Shown here piece after piece: positions 55,104 to 63,593 of a stretch of 64,000 bases of DNA. Position numbers and translations under genes: made by a program. The DNA is from Clostridium yunnanense (GTDB lineage: Bacteria; Bacillota; Clostridia; Clostridiales; Clostridiaceae): NCBI RefSeq assembly GCF_016595795.1, contig NZ_JAENHN010000059.1, forward strand, positions 124,001 through 188,000, in the 5' to 3' direction. Positions within the stretch are counted from its first letter, which is position 1. Each line of letters starts with the position of its first letter. The notes beneath the pieces were generated by a model. The model was not told the DNA's origin, ran no database searches, and saw only the letters and a list, made by a program, of their open reading frames with translations.

Positions 55104-56360
55104 ATGGATAAAGCAACTAGTTTTTTCTTTAGCAAAATATTAAACAAAGAAATTCACAATAAATTAGGGCAATTAATCGGTAAACTAAGTGATTTTATAC
55201 TAGACTTTAGTCAGGAAAAACCTACAGCAACTTATGTTCAGATTAAAAATGGGCCAAAATCTTTCTACGTTTCATTGGATAAAGTCAATATTTCAAAAGA
55301 TAGTAAAGAAAGATATTATATAGAAATTAATACAAAAAGTTTATTAATAAGTTTGCCACATAGTAAGGGCATATATTTAGCAAAAGACTTTTTAGATAAG
55401 CAGATAGTAGATACTAACGGAAAAAGAGTAGAGCGAGTAAATGATGTAAGACTGGGAAATATAAATGGAAAATGGCAGCTTATTGCAGTTGATATAGGTA
55501 CAAGAGGTCTATTAAGAAGACTTGGAGTAGAATATCCATTTATATTATTGACTGGAGCTTTTAATTTTCAGTTAAGAAACAAGCTTATTATTTGGGATAA
55601 TGTACAGCCTCTATCAACTGGAAGCAACAATCTGCAACTTTATTCACCTGCAAATAAAATTGAGACTCTACACGCAGCTGATATAGCAGATATAATCGAA
55701 GAGCTTGATAATAAAAGTAGACATATCCTATTTAACAGTTTGAATAATCAAAAGGCTGCTGAGGTTCTTGAAGAGATAGAGACAGAGGTTCAGGTTAATC
55801 TTCTTAATTCTATGTCTGATAAGAAGGCCTCTGATATTTTCGAGATAATGCCATCAGATGAAGTTGCAGATATTCTTGAAGAAATAGAAGATGATAGAGT
55901 TGAGAAGCTTCTTACTCAAATGGATGAGGAGAGTCAAGAAGAAATCAGAGAACTTATGGAATATGAAAGAAATACAGTTGGGAGTATTATGTCTAAAGAC
56001 TTTATTACTTTCCTTCCAGATATAACTGTTGCAGAAGTGGCAGAGTGGATGAAGAGCAATGTTCCAGATGAAGAGGAAACTTACTATATATACGTCATAA
56101 ATAATAAAAGCAATCTTCTTGGAGTTATTCCAGTATTAAGGCTTATAACTTCAGATAGAGACACAAAGCTTTATAATATTATGACAACTCAACCGAAGAT
56201 ATTAAGAGATGAAGATACAATAGAAGATGCGATTGAAACAATGGAAAAATACAGCGTAATTTCTTTGCCGGTTATAGATGAAATTAATGAATTAGTAGGG
56301 ATTATATCATTAAATGACAGTGTTAAAGAGTATGCTCCAATGAGGAGGATGGCACTATGA
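55104..56360 (+). CDS. Soluble PRC-barrel/MgtE-N/CBS protein, magnesium-responsive regulator
   Basis: A 418-residue protein without membrane segments. Two PRC-barrel-like domains come first (about 1-75 and 85-165, GIYLAKDFLDKQIVDTNGK). A MgtE intracellular N domain follows (about 185-285, helical repeats such as ADIADIIEELD and DEVADILEEIEDD), then a CBS pair (about 290-405, VGSIMSKDFITF and IMTTQPKILRDEDTI). The MgtE channel domain is absent. In MgtE the N and CBS parts bind Mg2+ and gate the pore, so this protein may sense Mg2+ for the next gene's transporter. Start: ATG after AGAAGGGG rather than GTG at 55095. Confidence 0.85.
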   Translation: MDKATSFFFSKILNKEIHNKLGQLIGKLSDFILDFSQEKPTATYVQIKNGPKSFYVSLDKVNISKDSKERYYIEINTKSLLISLPHSKGIYLAKDFLDKQIVDTNGKRVERVNDVRLGNINGKWQLIAVDIGTRGLLRRLGVEYPFILLTGAFNFQLRNKLIIWDNVQPLSTGSNNLQLYSPANKIETLHAADIADIIEELDNKSRHILFNSLNNQKAAEVLEEIETEVQVNLLNSMSDKKASDIFEIMPSDEVADILEEIEDDRVEKLLTQMDEESQEEIRELMEYERNTVGSIMSKDFITFLPDITVAEVAEWMKSNVPDEEETYYIYVINNKSNLLGVIPVLRLITSDRDTKLYNIMTTQPKILRDEDTIEDAIETMEKYSVISLPVIDEINELVGIISLNDSVKEYAPMRRMAL

Positions 56361-57610
56361 GTGAAGTTAAGACTAGTAGGTTTAAAAAGATACTCTTTAT
56401 CATGACTATCATTGGTCCAGGCCTAATAACAGTAAATGCAGGAAATGATGCAGGTGGAATAGCAACCTATGCTTCTGTAGGAGCAACTTATGGATATAAA
56501 ATGCTTTGGGGTCTTCTTCTTATTACTTTCAGTTTGGCTGTAATTCAGGAAATGAATGCACGTATGGCTATTGTGACAGGAAAAGGACTAGCAGATCTAA
56601 TAAGAGAAAAGTTTGGTGTAAAGCTTGCGCTTTTTGCAATGCTCACCTTATTTATAGCTAACTTTGGTGTATGTATAGGTGATTTTGCAGGAATTGCAGC
56701 AAGCATGGAGCTGTTTGGGGTGACTAAATATGTTTCAGTACCTGTAATGGCTTTTGCGGTTTGGTTTCTTATAACAAAGGGATCATATTCAAAGACAGAA
56801 AAGTTATTTTTAGCTTTCACCTTTGTTTTCTTTTCGTATATAATAACTTGCTTTATAGTTAAGCCAAACTGGCATGAAGTTTTAAAAGCTACAGTTACAC
56901 CTACACTAAAATTTGACAAAGTGTTCATATTGACCTTTATAGGTATGATAGGAACTACAATTACTCCGTATATGCAGTTTTATCTTCAATCTTCTATAGT
57001 AGACAAGGGTATAAAGCTAAAAGATTACAAGTACGAAAAATTAGATGTTTATTTAGGAGCTATATGGGGTGACTTAGTATCCTTCTTCATCATAGTGTGT
57101 ACTGCAGTTACTTTATACAAAGCTGGAATACAAATAGACAGTGCAGAGCAAGCTGCTTCAGCCCTTAGACCTTTAGCAGGGAATTATGCTTCAATTTTAT
57201 TTGGAGCAGGACTTTTTGGGGCATCAGTACTTGCAACTATGATAATTCCAATATCAACATCTTATGCTATATGTGAATCCTTTGGTTTTGAGAGTGGACT
57301 TAATCATAAATACAAAGAAGCGCCTACTTTTTATGGTATATTTACTTTTATGATAATATTCAGCTCAGTACTAGTACTAATACCTCATATTTCTTTGGTT
57401 GGAATTATGCTAGCAACACAGCAGATAGCTGGTATGCTAAGTCCAGTTATACTGATATTCATGGTAGTACTTGTGAACAAGAAGGAGCTTATGGGCGAGT
57501 ATGTAAATAACAAGGTGCAAAACATAGTGATTTGGATTACTGTAACATTTATAGTGATTCTTTCAATAATACTTTTCGTTTCACCTTTGATAAATCTTAT
57601 TTTTAAATAA
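56357..57610 (+). CDS. Nramp-related magnesium transporter
   Basis: A 417-residue Nramp (SLC11) protein with about 11 membrane helices. In helix 1 the metal motif DPGN is D31-A-G-G34. In helix 6 the MPH motif is T203-P204-Y205. Loss of the Met and Asn is typical of the clade shown to carry Mg2+ in clostridia, not of Mn2+/Fe2+ importers. Its start overlaps the stop of the MgtE-N/CBS gene by four bases (ATGA). An M-box controls the operon, which supports the magnesium role. Confidence 0.88.
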   Translation: MSEVKTSRFKKILFIMTIIGPGLITVNAGNDAGGIATYASVGATYGYKMLWGLLLITFSLAVIQEMNARMAIVTGKGLADLIREKFGVKLALFAMLTLFIANFGVCIGDFAGIAASMELFGVTKYVSVPVMAFAVWFLITKGSYSKTEKLFLAFTFVFFSYIITCFIVKPNWHEVLKATVTPTLKFDKVFILTFIGMIGTTITPYMQFYLQSSIVDKGIKLKDYKYEKLDVYLGAIWGDLVSFFIIVCTAVTLYKAGIQIDSAEQAASALRPLAGNYASILFGAGLFGASVLATMIIPISTSYAICESFGFESGLNHKYKEAPTFYGIFTFMIIFSSVLVLIPHISLVGIMLATQQIAGMLSPVILIFMVVLVNKKELMGEYVNNKVQNIVIWITVTFIVILSIILFVSPLINLIFK

Positions 57611-57644
57611 TAAGTAGATAACTAAATATTTTATATAAATTAAG

Positions 57645-57701
57645 TTATGTATGTTCGAAAATCTTGAATTTTGAAGATTTTTGAACATACATAATTTTTT
57701 T
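57645..57701 (+). terminator. Terminator of the magnesium operon
   Basis: TTATGTATGTTCGAAAATCTT pairs with AAGATTTTTGAACATACATAA with one bulge, followed by T residues. Confidence 0.9.
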
Positions 57702-57747
57702 CTATATAAAAGTGGTACATATTTAATACATATACGATGGTTTTGTG

Positions 57748-57784
57748 TATACTAGTTTGTGGCTTTAGTGTAAAATAAAGTAAT
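57748..57784 (+). repeat. Duplicated upstream element, copy 1
   Basis: A 37-base block ending TTTGTGGCTTTAGTG and TAAAATAAAGTAAT matches 59524-59560 at all but about two positions. Both lie upstream of DUF2812 genes and hold promoter-like TATACT, so they were probably duplicated together with the genes. Confidence 0.7.
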
Positions 57785-57833
57785 CATTATCAATTACAAG
57801 AAAATGTGTTTATTAATTAAAAGGAATGAGATT

Positions 57834-58459
57834 ATGGGAGAAAATAAAAATATACAATATACAATGGATGGTATTGAAACTGGTAAGAAAGAAGAAAAAA
57901 ACATGGACCTATTAGAATAGTAAAAAGCTTTTGGTTTATCTTATTTCCTTGTAAGCTTGAACAATGGTTAGAGAAAATGGAGAGTAAAGGGTATAGACTT
58001 TATAGGGTTTCCATGAGGGGGAATATCTTTTATTTTACAAAGGGTGAAAGTAGGAATGTAAAATATTTCACTGATTTTGCTAGCACAATTGATAAGGAAT
58101 ACTTTAGGACCTACATAAGACTTGGTTGGAAGCCAATGTATAACACAAGAATTCTTGGTGGAAAAATAGTCATATGGATGAAGCGTTGTAGAGATAAAAA
58201 TCTGTACTCCTTAGAAGATTTCATAAGTAATAAGAATATTTTCATTATAAAAATATTAAAAAGTATAATACTAAATGGTATATTTGCTTCAGTGCTAATG
58301 TATTTTTTAATCAATATAATATTTAAAGCTGAATATAAGTATCTTACTTTTAATTATTCTTTTTTAGTTTTTTTATGTTTAGCATTAGTAACTTTAATTA
58401 CTTGTGTCTGTGGATTAATTGGATCAATTTCATATTTATTAAAAATAAAAAAGAGTTGA
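57834..58459 (+). CDS. DUF2812 protein, split by a -1 frameshift
   Basis: Translation from ATG (57834, after AAGGAATGAG as in the two paralogues) reads MGENKNIQYTMDG and stops at TAG after 29 codons. Homology to the paralogues continues in the -1 frame from about 57897: RIVKSFWFILFPCKLEQWLE, then KMESKGYRLYRVSMRGNIFY. The switch point is a run of seven A's, GA-A-AAA-AAC, an in-phase A AAA AAC slippery heptamer. The body has DUF2812's W-L-E-x-M and two C-terminal membrane segments. It is a pseudogene, a sequencing slip, or a product of programmed frameshifting. Confidence 0.65.
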
Positions 58460-58569
58460 ATAAATTATATTATTAATATATATTGGCTTGTTTGCTATTT
58501 TATTGTAAGACTAGTTAATTAGTATAGATTAAACAAAAAGTATTTTGTAAATTAAAAGGAATGTGCTAT

Positions 58570-59214
58570 ATGGAAAGAGATGAAAACATAGAAGACTCAA
58601 TTAAGAATATAGAAGTACATAAAAGTGAAGAAGAATACGATAAACCAATTAAGATAAGAAAATATTTTTGGCTAATGTTATTTCCTAGCAAGATTGAACG
58701 ATGGCTAGAGGAAATGGAGAGTGAAGGCTACAGACTTTTTAGAATAGCTTTAAGAGGCAATATCTTTTATTTTACAAAGAACGAGAAGAGAAAAGTAAGA
58801 TATTTTATTGATTATCCTGAGGTTATTCATAGATCATATTTTAAAAGGTATATCACACATAAGTGGAAGATGAGATATAATATGTGGACACCTGGCAATA
58901 GGATGGTTATATGGATGAAACCATGTATTGATAATTATGATTTCTGTGCGATTGACTTTGTAAAGGACAAAAAAGCTCTTATTAAAAAAGTATTTAAGAG
59001 GATTTTACAAAATGTAATAGTTGTTATTATAGCAATTTATTTATTTGTACATCTAATATCAGAGGTTCAAATAGATTCGTATACTGTAAATTTATTTTAT
59101 ATATGTCTCATTACGTCTATAGTAGTAGTTATAATAGATAGGTTATTTAAACTAACACAGTTAAGCTCATATCTTTTTAAAATTGAAAAGATATCTAAAA
59201 TAAGTATGAAGTAA
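58570..59214 (+). CDS. DUF2812 membrane protein, second copy
   Basis: A 214-residue protein: variable acidic N-terminus, then KYFWLMLFPSKIERWLEEME, GNIFYFTKNEKRKVRYFIDY, a KWKMRYNMWTPGNRMVIWMK segment and two membrane helices near 150-170 and 178-195. DUF2812 proteins are often encoded next to PadR regulators; none is here. The ATG at 58570 is chosen because all three copies keep AAGGAAT and about eight bases before the start. Function unknown. Confidence 0.8.
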   Translation: MERDENIEDSIKNIEVHKSEEEYDKPIKIRKYFWLMLFPSKIERWLEEMESEGYRLFRIALRGNIFYFTKNEKRKVRYFIDYPEVIHRSYFKRYITHKWKMRYNMWTPGNRMVIWMKPCIDNYDFCAIDFVKDKKALIKKVFKRILQNVIVVIIAIYLFVHLISEVQIDSYTVNLFYICLITSIVVVIIDRLFKLTQLSSYLFKIEKISKISMK

Positions 59215-59371
59215 GGTTTAGGTTTAAATTAAAAGAGATATCAAAGCAGCGTGTTTAAATAAAAAGAGATACTATCTGCGATAATCTTAGAGGATAAATC
59301 AAAGTAGTCTTAATATATAAAAATTGGGCTTAAGGTATGTATTAGATAACACTATTAAAAGGCCTTTTATT

Positions 59372-59443
59372 CTGTATTAAATAAATGTTGTTAATGTTAA
59401 TTAAAAGGACAAACTATAAAGTATCAACATTTATTTAATACAG
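59372..59443. repeat. Palindromic repeat, copy D
   Basis: Perfect 19-bp arms CTGTATTAAATAAATGTTG (59372-59390) and CAACATTTATTTAATACAG (59425-59443) with a 34-base loop. Same family as 11941, 20544 and 37840. It separates the second and third DUF2812 genes. Confidence 0.7.
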
Positions 59444-59523
59444 AAGCTAATAGTATAAAAAATATACACATACAGGTTACATTTTAGGGTGTGTATGTAC
59501 ATTAGCAATAAAATGAATTTATA

Positions 59524-59560
59524 TATACTGATTTGTGGCTTTAGTGTAAAATAAAGTAAT
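59524..59560 (+). repeat. Duplicated upstream element, copy 2
   Basis: The second copy of the 37-base block seen at 57748, about 50 bases before the third DUF2812 gene. Confidence 0.7.
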
Positions 59561-59610
59561 AATGCTTGCTTTATTAGTAGGTAAATTTACATGTTCTAAG
59601 GAATGAAATT

Positions 59611-60246
59611 ATGGAAAAGGGCAGAAGTGCAAAGCGTTTAACTGATTATATTGAAGTAGATGAAAGCTTAGAAAACAATGATGGATTAAAAAGAGTAATA
59701 AAAGGCTTCTGGTTATTTTTATTTCCATCTAAACTTGAAAGATGGTTAGAAGATATGGAGAGGAAAGGATATAAACTGCACAGAATTGCTTTGAGAGGAC
59801 TCATACTTTATTTTAAAAAAGATGAGAGCAGTAAGACTCAGTATTTTACTGATTTTCTTCCATATGTAGATAAACAATATTTCGAATCTTTTATTAAAAT
59901 TGGGTGGAAACCAATCAAGTATATGTGGATGGATGGGATTCGGATGGTAATTTGGAGGAAAACAAATGATGATTTTGGTAATACTTCTAAGTTGGATTTT
60001 TTAAAGCAAAAGAAGGTTCGTGACAAAACATTAATAAAAAGAATACTATATAATGTAATTGCAGCAAGTGCTTTTAGTTCTATTTCATTGAATGTGGTGT
60101 TCACTCTTCAAAGAGAAAATCGTAATGTAGATTTAGTATTTATAATTATAAACGTCATACTTGTTGGGGCTATACTCATCTCAGTTTGTAAGTTAATTGG
60201 AGTAATTTTGTATTGGTTAAACATAAGAAAAATGGAGCAAGCTTAA
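59611..60246 (+). CDS. DUF2812 membrane protein, third copy
   Basis: A 211-residue paralogue: GFWLFLFPSKLERWLEDMER at about 30-50, GYKLHRIALRGLILYFKK, GWKPIKYMWMDGIRMVIW and two C-terminal membrane helices (about 146-168 and 176-198). AAGGAATGAAATT precedes the ATG. The three copies are more similar to each other than expected for unrelated DUF2812 proteins, pointing to tandem duplication. Confidence 0.8.
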   Translation: MEKGRSAKRLTDYIEVDESLENNDGLKRVIKGFWLFLFPSKLERWLEDMERKGYKLHRIALRGLILYFKKDESSKTQYFTDFLPYVDKQYFESFIKIGWKPIKYMWMDGIRMVIWRKTNDDFGNTSKLDFLKQKKVRDKTLIKRILYNVIAASAFSSISLNVVFTLQRENRNVDLVFIIINVILVGAILISVCKLIGVILYWLNIRKMEQA

Positions 60247-60270
60247 GTAAAATATATAAGTGTAATATAG

Positions 60271-60350
60271 AAAAGCACAGTTGGCAGAGTAATTATATTT
60301 AGTTTAATAACTAGAATATAATAAGACTACCAATAGGTGCTTTTTATTTT
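60271..60350. terminator. Terminator between DUF2812 and LysR genes
   Basis: AAAAGCAC pairs with GTGCTTTT over a long AT loop that contains an inner TTGG/CCAA pair; T-run on the right, A-run on the left. Confidence 0.55.
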
Positions 60351-60370
60351 TATAAATTTTACACATAACA

Positions 60371-61213
60371 TCAGTGCTTAGAAATAGAAATAAAGTCCTT
60401 TAGAACATTAGATATTATTTTATTACTATTTAATACAAACTTGATTTTAACCTTATTAAAATCAGTTCCTAAATCATATACATGAAAATTATGACTTTCT
60501 GGCAGAGATCTTTTTGATAAAAGGCTAACTCCTAGCCCAGAAGCTACACCTCTAAGAATAGACTCCAAACTATCGAATTGGATAATACTTATAGGGGTTG
60601 AATGGTTATGAACAAACCACTTTTTTAGTAGAGTATGATAGGGACAAAAGTTATCAGTATTCACTATTATTGGCGTTGTTATATTTTTTATATCATTGAT
60701 GGCAGAAGCAGATATTAGAACTATTTCTTCTGTAAAGTCAAAGATTTCTTTAACTTGTTCAGTTACACAATTAGCATATATAAATATACCATCTACATCT
60801 CCTTTTGATAGCATATCTAAAAGAACTTCTTGTTTTTCAGTCTTTAAAGATAGAGCTATTGTTGGATTTTTGGTATGAAATAAAGCAAATAATTTCGGCA
60901 TTATAGACGCAGAAATGGTCTGAGTAGCGCCAATTGTAAGCTTTATATTTAGACTACTAGGCTTTTTAAATTCTTCTGTAGCTTCGTCCACTAAATTAAG
61001 TATTTTATCAGCATAAAGAAGAAGTTTTTCTCCATCTGAAGTAAGAATAGTACCTTTATTGTTTCTTATAAATAATGAAGTACTCAATTTATCTTCAAGT
61101 ACTTTAATTCTCATCGTAATATTGGACTGGGCGTATCCAAGTTTTATGGCTGCTTTTGAAATAGATTTTTCGTATGCAACCATTTGAAATATTTTTAAGT
61201 CATTAATCTCCAT
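60371..61213 (-). CDS. LysR-family transcriptional regulator
   Basis: A 280-residue LysR protein: a winged helix-turn-helix at residues 1-60 (ISKAAIKLGYAQSNITMRIK) and a periplasmic-binding-like effector domain from about 90. Divergent from the DUF4865 gene with a 307-bp gap, the typical place for its operator. The effector is unknown. The start ATG is preceded by AAAGGTT. Confidence 0.92.
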   Translation of the reverse strand: MEINDLKIFQMVAYEKSISKAAIKLGYAQSNITMRIKVLEDKLSTSLFIRNNKGTILTSDGEKLLLYADKILNLVDEATEEFKKPSSLNIKLTIGATQTISASIMPKLFALFHTKNPTIALSLKTEKQEVLLDMLSKGDVDGIFIYANCVTEQVKEIFDFTEEIVLISASAINDIKNITTPIIVNTDNFCPYHTLLKKWFVHNHSTPISIIQFDSLESILRGVASGLGVSLLSKRSLPESHNFHVYDLGTDFNKVKIKFVLNSNKIISNVLKDFISISKH

Positions 61214-61520
61214 AGTATTAACCTTTCAAAGTTATCATAATGAGTATCTGAATTTCGATGTCATATCATTATTTAAAATAAATTTTATAACTATTTTATC
61301 ACAACACTACTGTTTAGTAATGCTATATCCTCAAGTTTATATATAAACAGAGCTGTATATCACTAAAAGTGATAGCAAATATTATTAATAAGTATTATAC
61401 GATTAATTAATATAGGTTTAAACTAAAAGTGTGAAAAATAACTTATTGAGTTTCTAGTAAAGTGGTGAAATTAGAAATGTTTATTTTAAAATAAAGATAA
61501 AAGATAAGGTGGGATTACAG

Positions 61521-62066
61521 ATGATTGGAATGCAGTATAAGATTGTATTACCGAGCGATTATAATATGGAAATCATAAAGGAAAGAGTAAAAAAGAATGG
61601 ATTTAAAACTGATGGATTTGATGATTTGAAGTTTAAGTTATATCTAATAACAGAAAAAGGTGCTAACAATAATTTCAGTAACAGCTATTGTCCATTGTAC
61701 CTTTGGAAGGATAGTGAAGGGATGAACAAGTTTTTATTTGATGGATTTTATGATAATATCATCTCTTCCTTCGGTTGGCAGCATATAGATATAGGAATAC
61801 CCCTAATTGATACAACAGGTGACAGTATAAAGGAAATCAAATATTTATTTGAAGTGACAAAAGAAATAGAGGCTGGAGAAAGCTTGAAGGGGCTAAGTGA
61901 CAGAATAGAAAGAGATATGCCTAAAATTGCTGGTGCAGAATATATTGTGATTTATAGTCCTGAGAAATGGAGATACAATATATTTTATTTTATAGATGAT
62001 TTGAGTAAGGTAGAAGAAATAGATGGAGTGATCTATAGTATACTTCATGTATCTCAAGAAAAATAA
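61521..62066 (+). CDS. DUF4865-family protein
   Basis: A 181-residue protein with the family start MIGMQYKIVLPSDYNMEIIK and the LYLWKDSEGMNKFLFDGFYD core. It is a ferredoxin-like fold related to monooxygenase-type dimers, role unknown. It is often paired with a divergent LysR gene, as here. The ATG at 61521 follows AAGGTGGG; a GTG at 61509 lies inside that site. Confidence 0.8.
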   Translation: MIGMQYKIVLPSDYNMEIIKERVKKNGFKTDGFDDLKFKLYLITEKGANNNFSNSYCPLYLWKDSEGMNKFLFDGFYDNIISSFGWQHIDIGIPLIDTTGDSIKEIKYLFEVTKEIEAGESLKGLSDRIERDMPKIAGAEYIVIYSPEKWRYNIFYFIDDLSKVEEIDGVIYSILHVSQEK

Positions 62067-62078
62067 AATATTTATTTT

Positions 62079-62105
62079 AAAGGAAGTCAAAATGACTTCC
62101 TTTAA
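62079..62105 (+). terminator. Terminator after DUF4865
   Basis: AAAGGAAGTCA and TGACTTCCTTT form a perfect 11-bp stem with a 3-base loop. Confidence 0.75.
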
Positions 62106-62148
62106 ATTGCTTCTATTTAGAATATTAAGTATTAGGCTATACTAAGAA

Positions 62149-62484
62149 TTATACAGGTTTCTTAACCCCATTAAATCCATACCCCATAAAAGCAGTTATA
62201 ATACATCCTACACCAACTATAAAAAGTAGTAGCCATATCCATTTAGGAGTTTTATCGTTTTTTTGAAACCTATTATTCTTTAAGAAAGAATAATAATCAG
62301 TACAGCCATTCCATAAGCCGTTAAAAATAGCCCATACACCCATTATCATTCGAGCAGTTATACCAACATAATATATAGCCAATCTATCAGTTATGAAAAT
62401 TGGCGTAATTGAAAGGATGAAAAAAAGCAGTATTATCGGAACATTAATTAAAAAATATAATTTTCTAAACTTTGATGTTTCCAT
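62149..62484 (-). CDS. Small membrane protein
   Basis: A 111-residue protein with three hydrophobic segments (about 9-29, 37-59 and 82-103). It has a YYSFLKNNRFQKND loop in the cytosol. AGGTCTTA is a weak ribosome binding site. No family recognised. Confidence 0.5.
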   Translation of the reverse strand: METSKFRKLYFLINVPIILLFFILSITPIFITDRLAIYYVGITARMIMGVWAIFNGLWNGCTDYYSFLKNNRFQKNDKTPKWIWLLLFIVGVGCIITAFMGYGFNGVKKPV

Positions 62485-62730
62485 TATAAGACCTCCACTC
62501 TGTTTTAAAGTATAGTTATGTAATTAATCACAGGTTATCTTTATACTTATTGTAATGTTGTTTCAATATATTCTACATAGCGAAACTAATATACCAGCCT
62601 GATAATATTTATACGTTCAAAATTATGACTATGTTTAAGATTATTGTTGAAATTAATTATAATAAACCTTGGTTGTGGAATATACAGGTAAATGTTATAA
62701 TTATTTGGATTACATATAAGGAGTGATATT

Positions 62731-63102
62731 ATGATAATTTGGGGATGGGGTAAGGTAACCAGAAAGTTTATTGGTGGAGTTTTTCAGCGTACCTGCAATT
62801 ATTGTAACCAGACTAATGTTTGGAGATTATGTATTGCAACAACATGGTTTACCTTGTTTTTTATACCTATAATACCATATAAGAAAACATATCAAATTGC
62901 TTGTCCGGGCTGTGGAAGTTATATAGAGCTGACAAGAGAACAATTTGAAAAATTAAAGGTTGACATGCAAGATAGGGCTTCTGGTAAAGCTACAATTGAA
63001 GCTGTTGACGAAAGTTTAAAATATTCAGGTAAAACTGAAACTCAGATAAATTATCTAAAGCAAATGGAAGAATACAACAAGGCAAAAGCTGATAGTGAGT
63101 AA
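62731..63102 (+). CDS. Zinc-ribbon membrane-associated protein
   Basis: A 123-residue protein: CNYCNQTNVW and CPGCGSYIEL form a split zinc ribbon (C22, C25, C54, C57 approximately). A hydrophobic stretch ATTWFTLFFIPIIPY lies between them, then a charged helix ends the protein. This matches the clostridial/bacillar zinc-ribbon family with one short hydrophobic hairpin. Function unknown. AAGGAGTGATATT precedes the ATG. Confidence 0.7.
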   Translation: MIIWGWGKVTRKFIGGVFQRTCNYCNQTNVWRLCIATTWFTLFFIPIIPYKKTYQIACPGCGSYIELTREQFEKLKVDMQDRASGKATIEAVDESLKYSGKTETQINYLKQMEEYNKAKADSE

Positions 63103-63107
63103 TTATT

Positions 63108-63157
63108 GTGGCTGTCGTACAGTGAATTAATTTAATTCATGTATGACAGCCACCTTT
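63108..63157 (+). terminator. Terminator after the zinc-ribbon gene
   Basis: GTGGCTGTCGTACA pairs with TGTATGACAGCCAC, with inner TGAATTAA/TTAATTCA, then CTTTCTATTTTC. Confidence 0.85.
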
Positions 63158-63213
63158 CTATTTTCTTAAATTTAAGATATGAAATATTTATAAAAGGTAT
63201 TGATTATTAAAAA

Positions 63214-63254
63214 GTAAAACTGTATTGTCCGAACGTAGTGAGTTATACAGTTTT
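63214..63254. repeat. Inverted repeat with CGAACGTAGTGAG loop
   Basis: AAAACTGTAT and ATACAGTTTT enclose a loop that holds CGAACGTAGTGAG. A gene is not seen between 63103 and 63593. The remaining 340 bases are AT-rich and hold promoter-like TATAAT patterns only. Confidence 0.45.
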
Positions 63255-63593
63255 AGCTATGAAATCTAAGAAAATCATATTAATTCTTTGCGAAACTCAT
63301 CGAAGTGTCGGATGTAGAGACACCCTAATTTCTATATATGGTCCATAGAGCTATTAATAATTATTAATATTTAATATATTTTTATTTTATATTTACCAAT
63401 TATTATAAATATATAGGATGCAGATATATACAACTTCGAACCAAAGTCTATTTTTAAAACGCTTATCGGTTCTGGTAAGAAAATTTTAAGATAATAAGTT
63501 TTATTACGAAGTGGTATCTCCATAATAAAGTTCCGAAAAGTAGTTGGGGGTATATGTCTGCTAAATAATATGTATTAGGAGAGGTTAGGGAGT

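Noticed and set aside
61214-61520. LysR operator (T-N11-A) in the divergent gap
   Set aside because: Several T-N11-A matches occur by chance in this AT-rich gap; none stands out.
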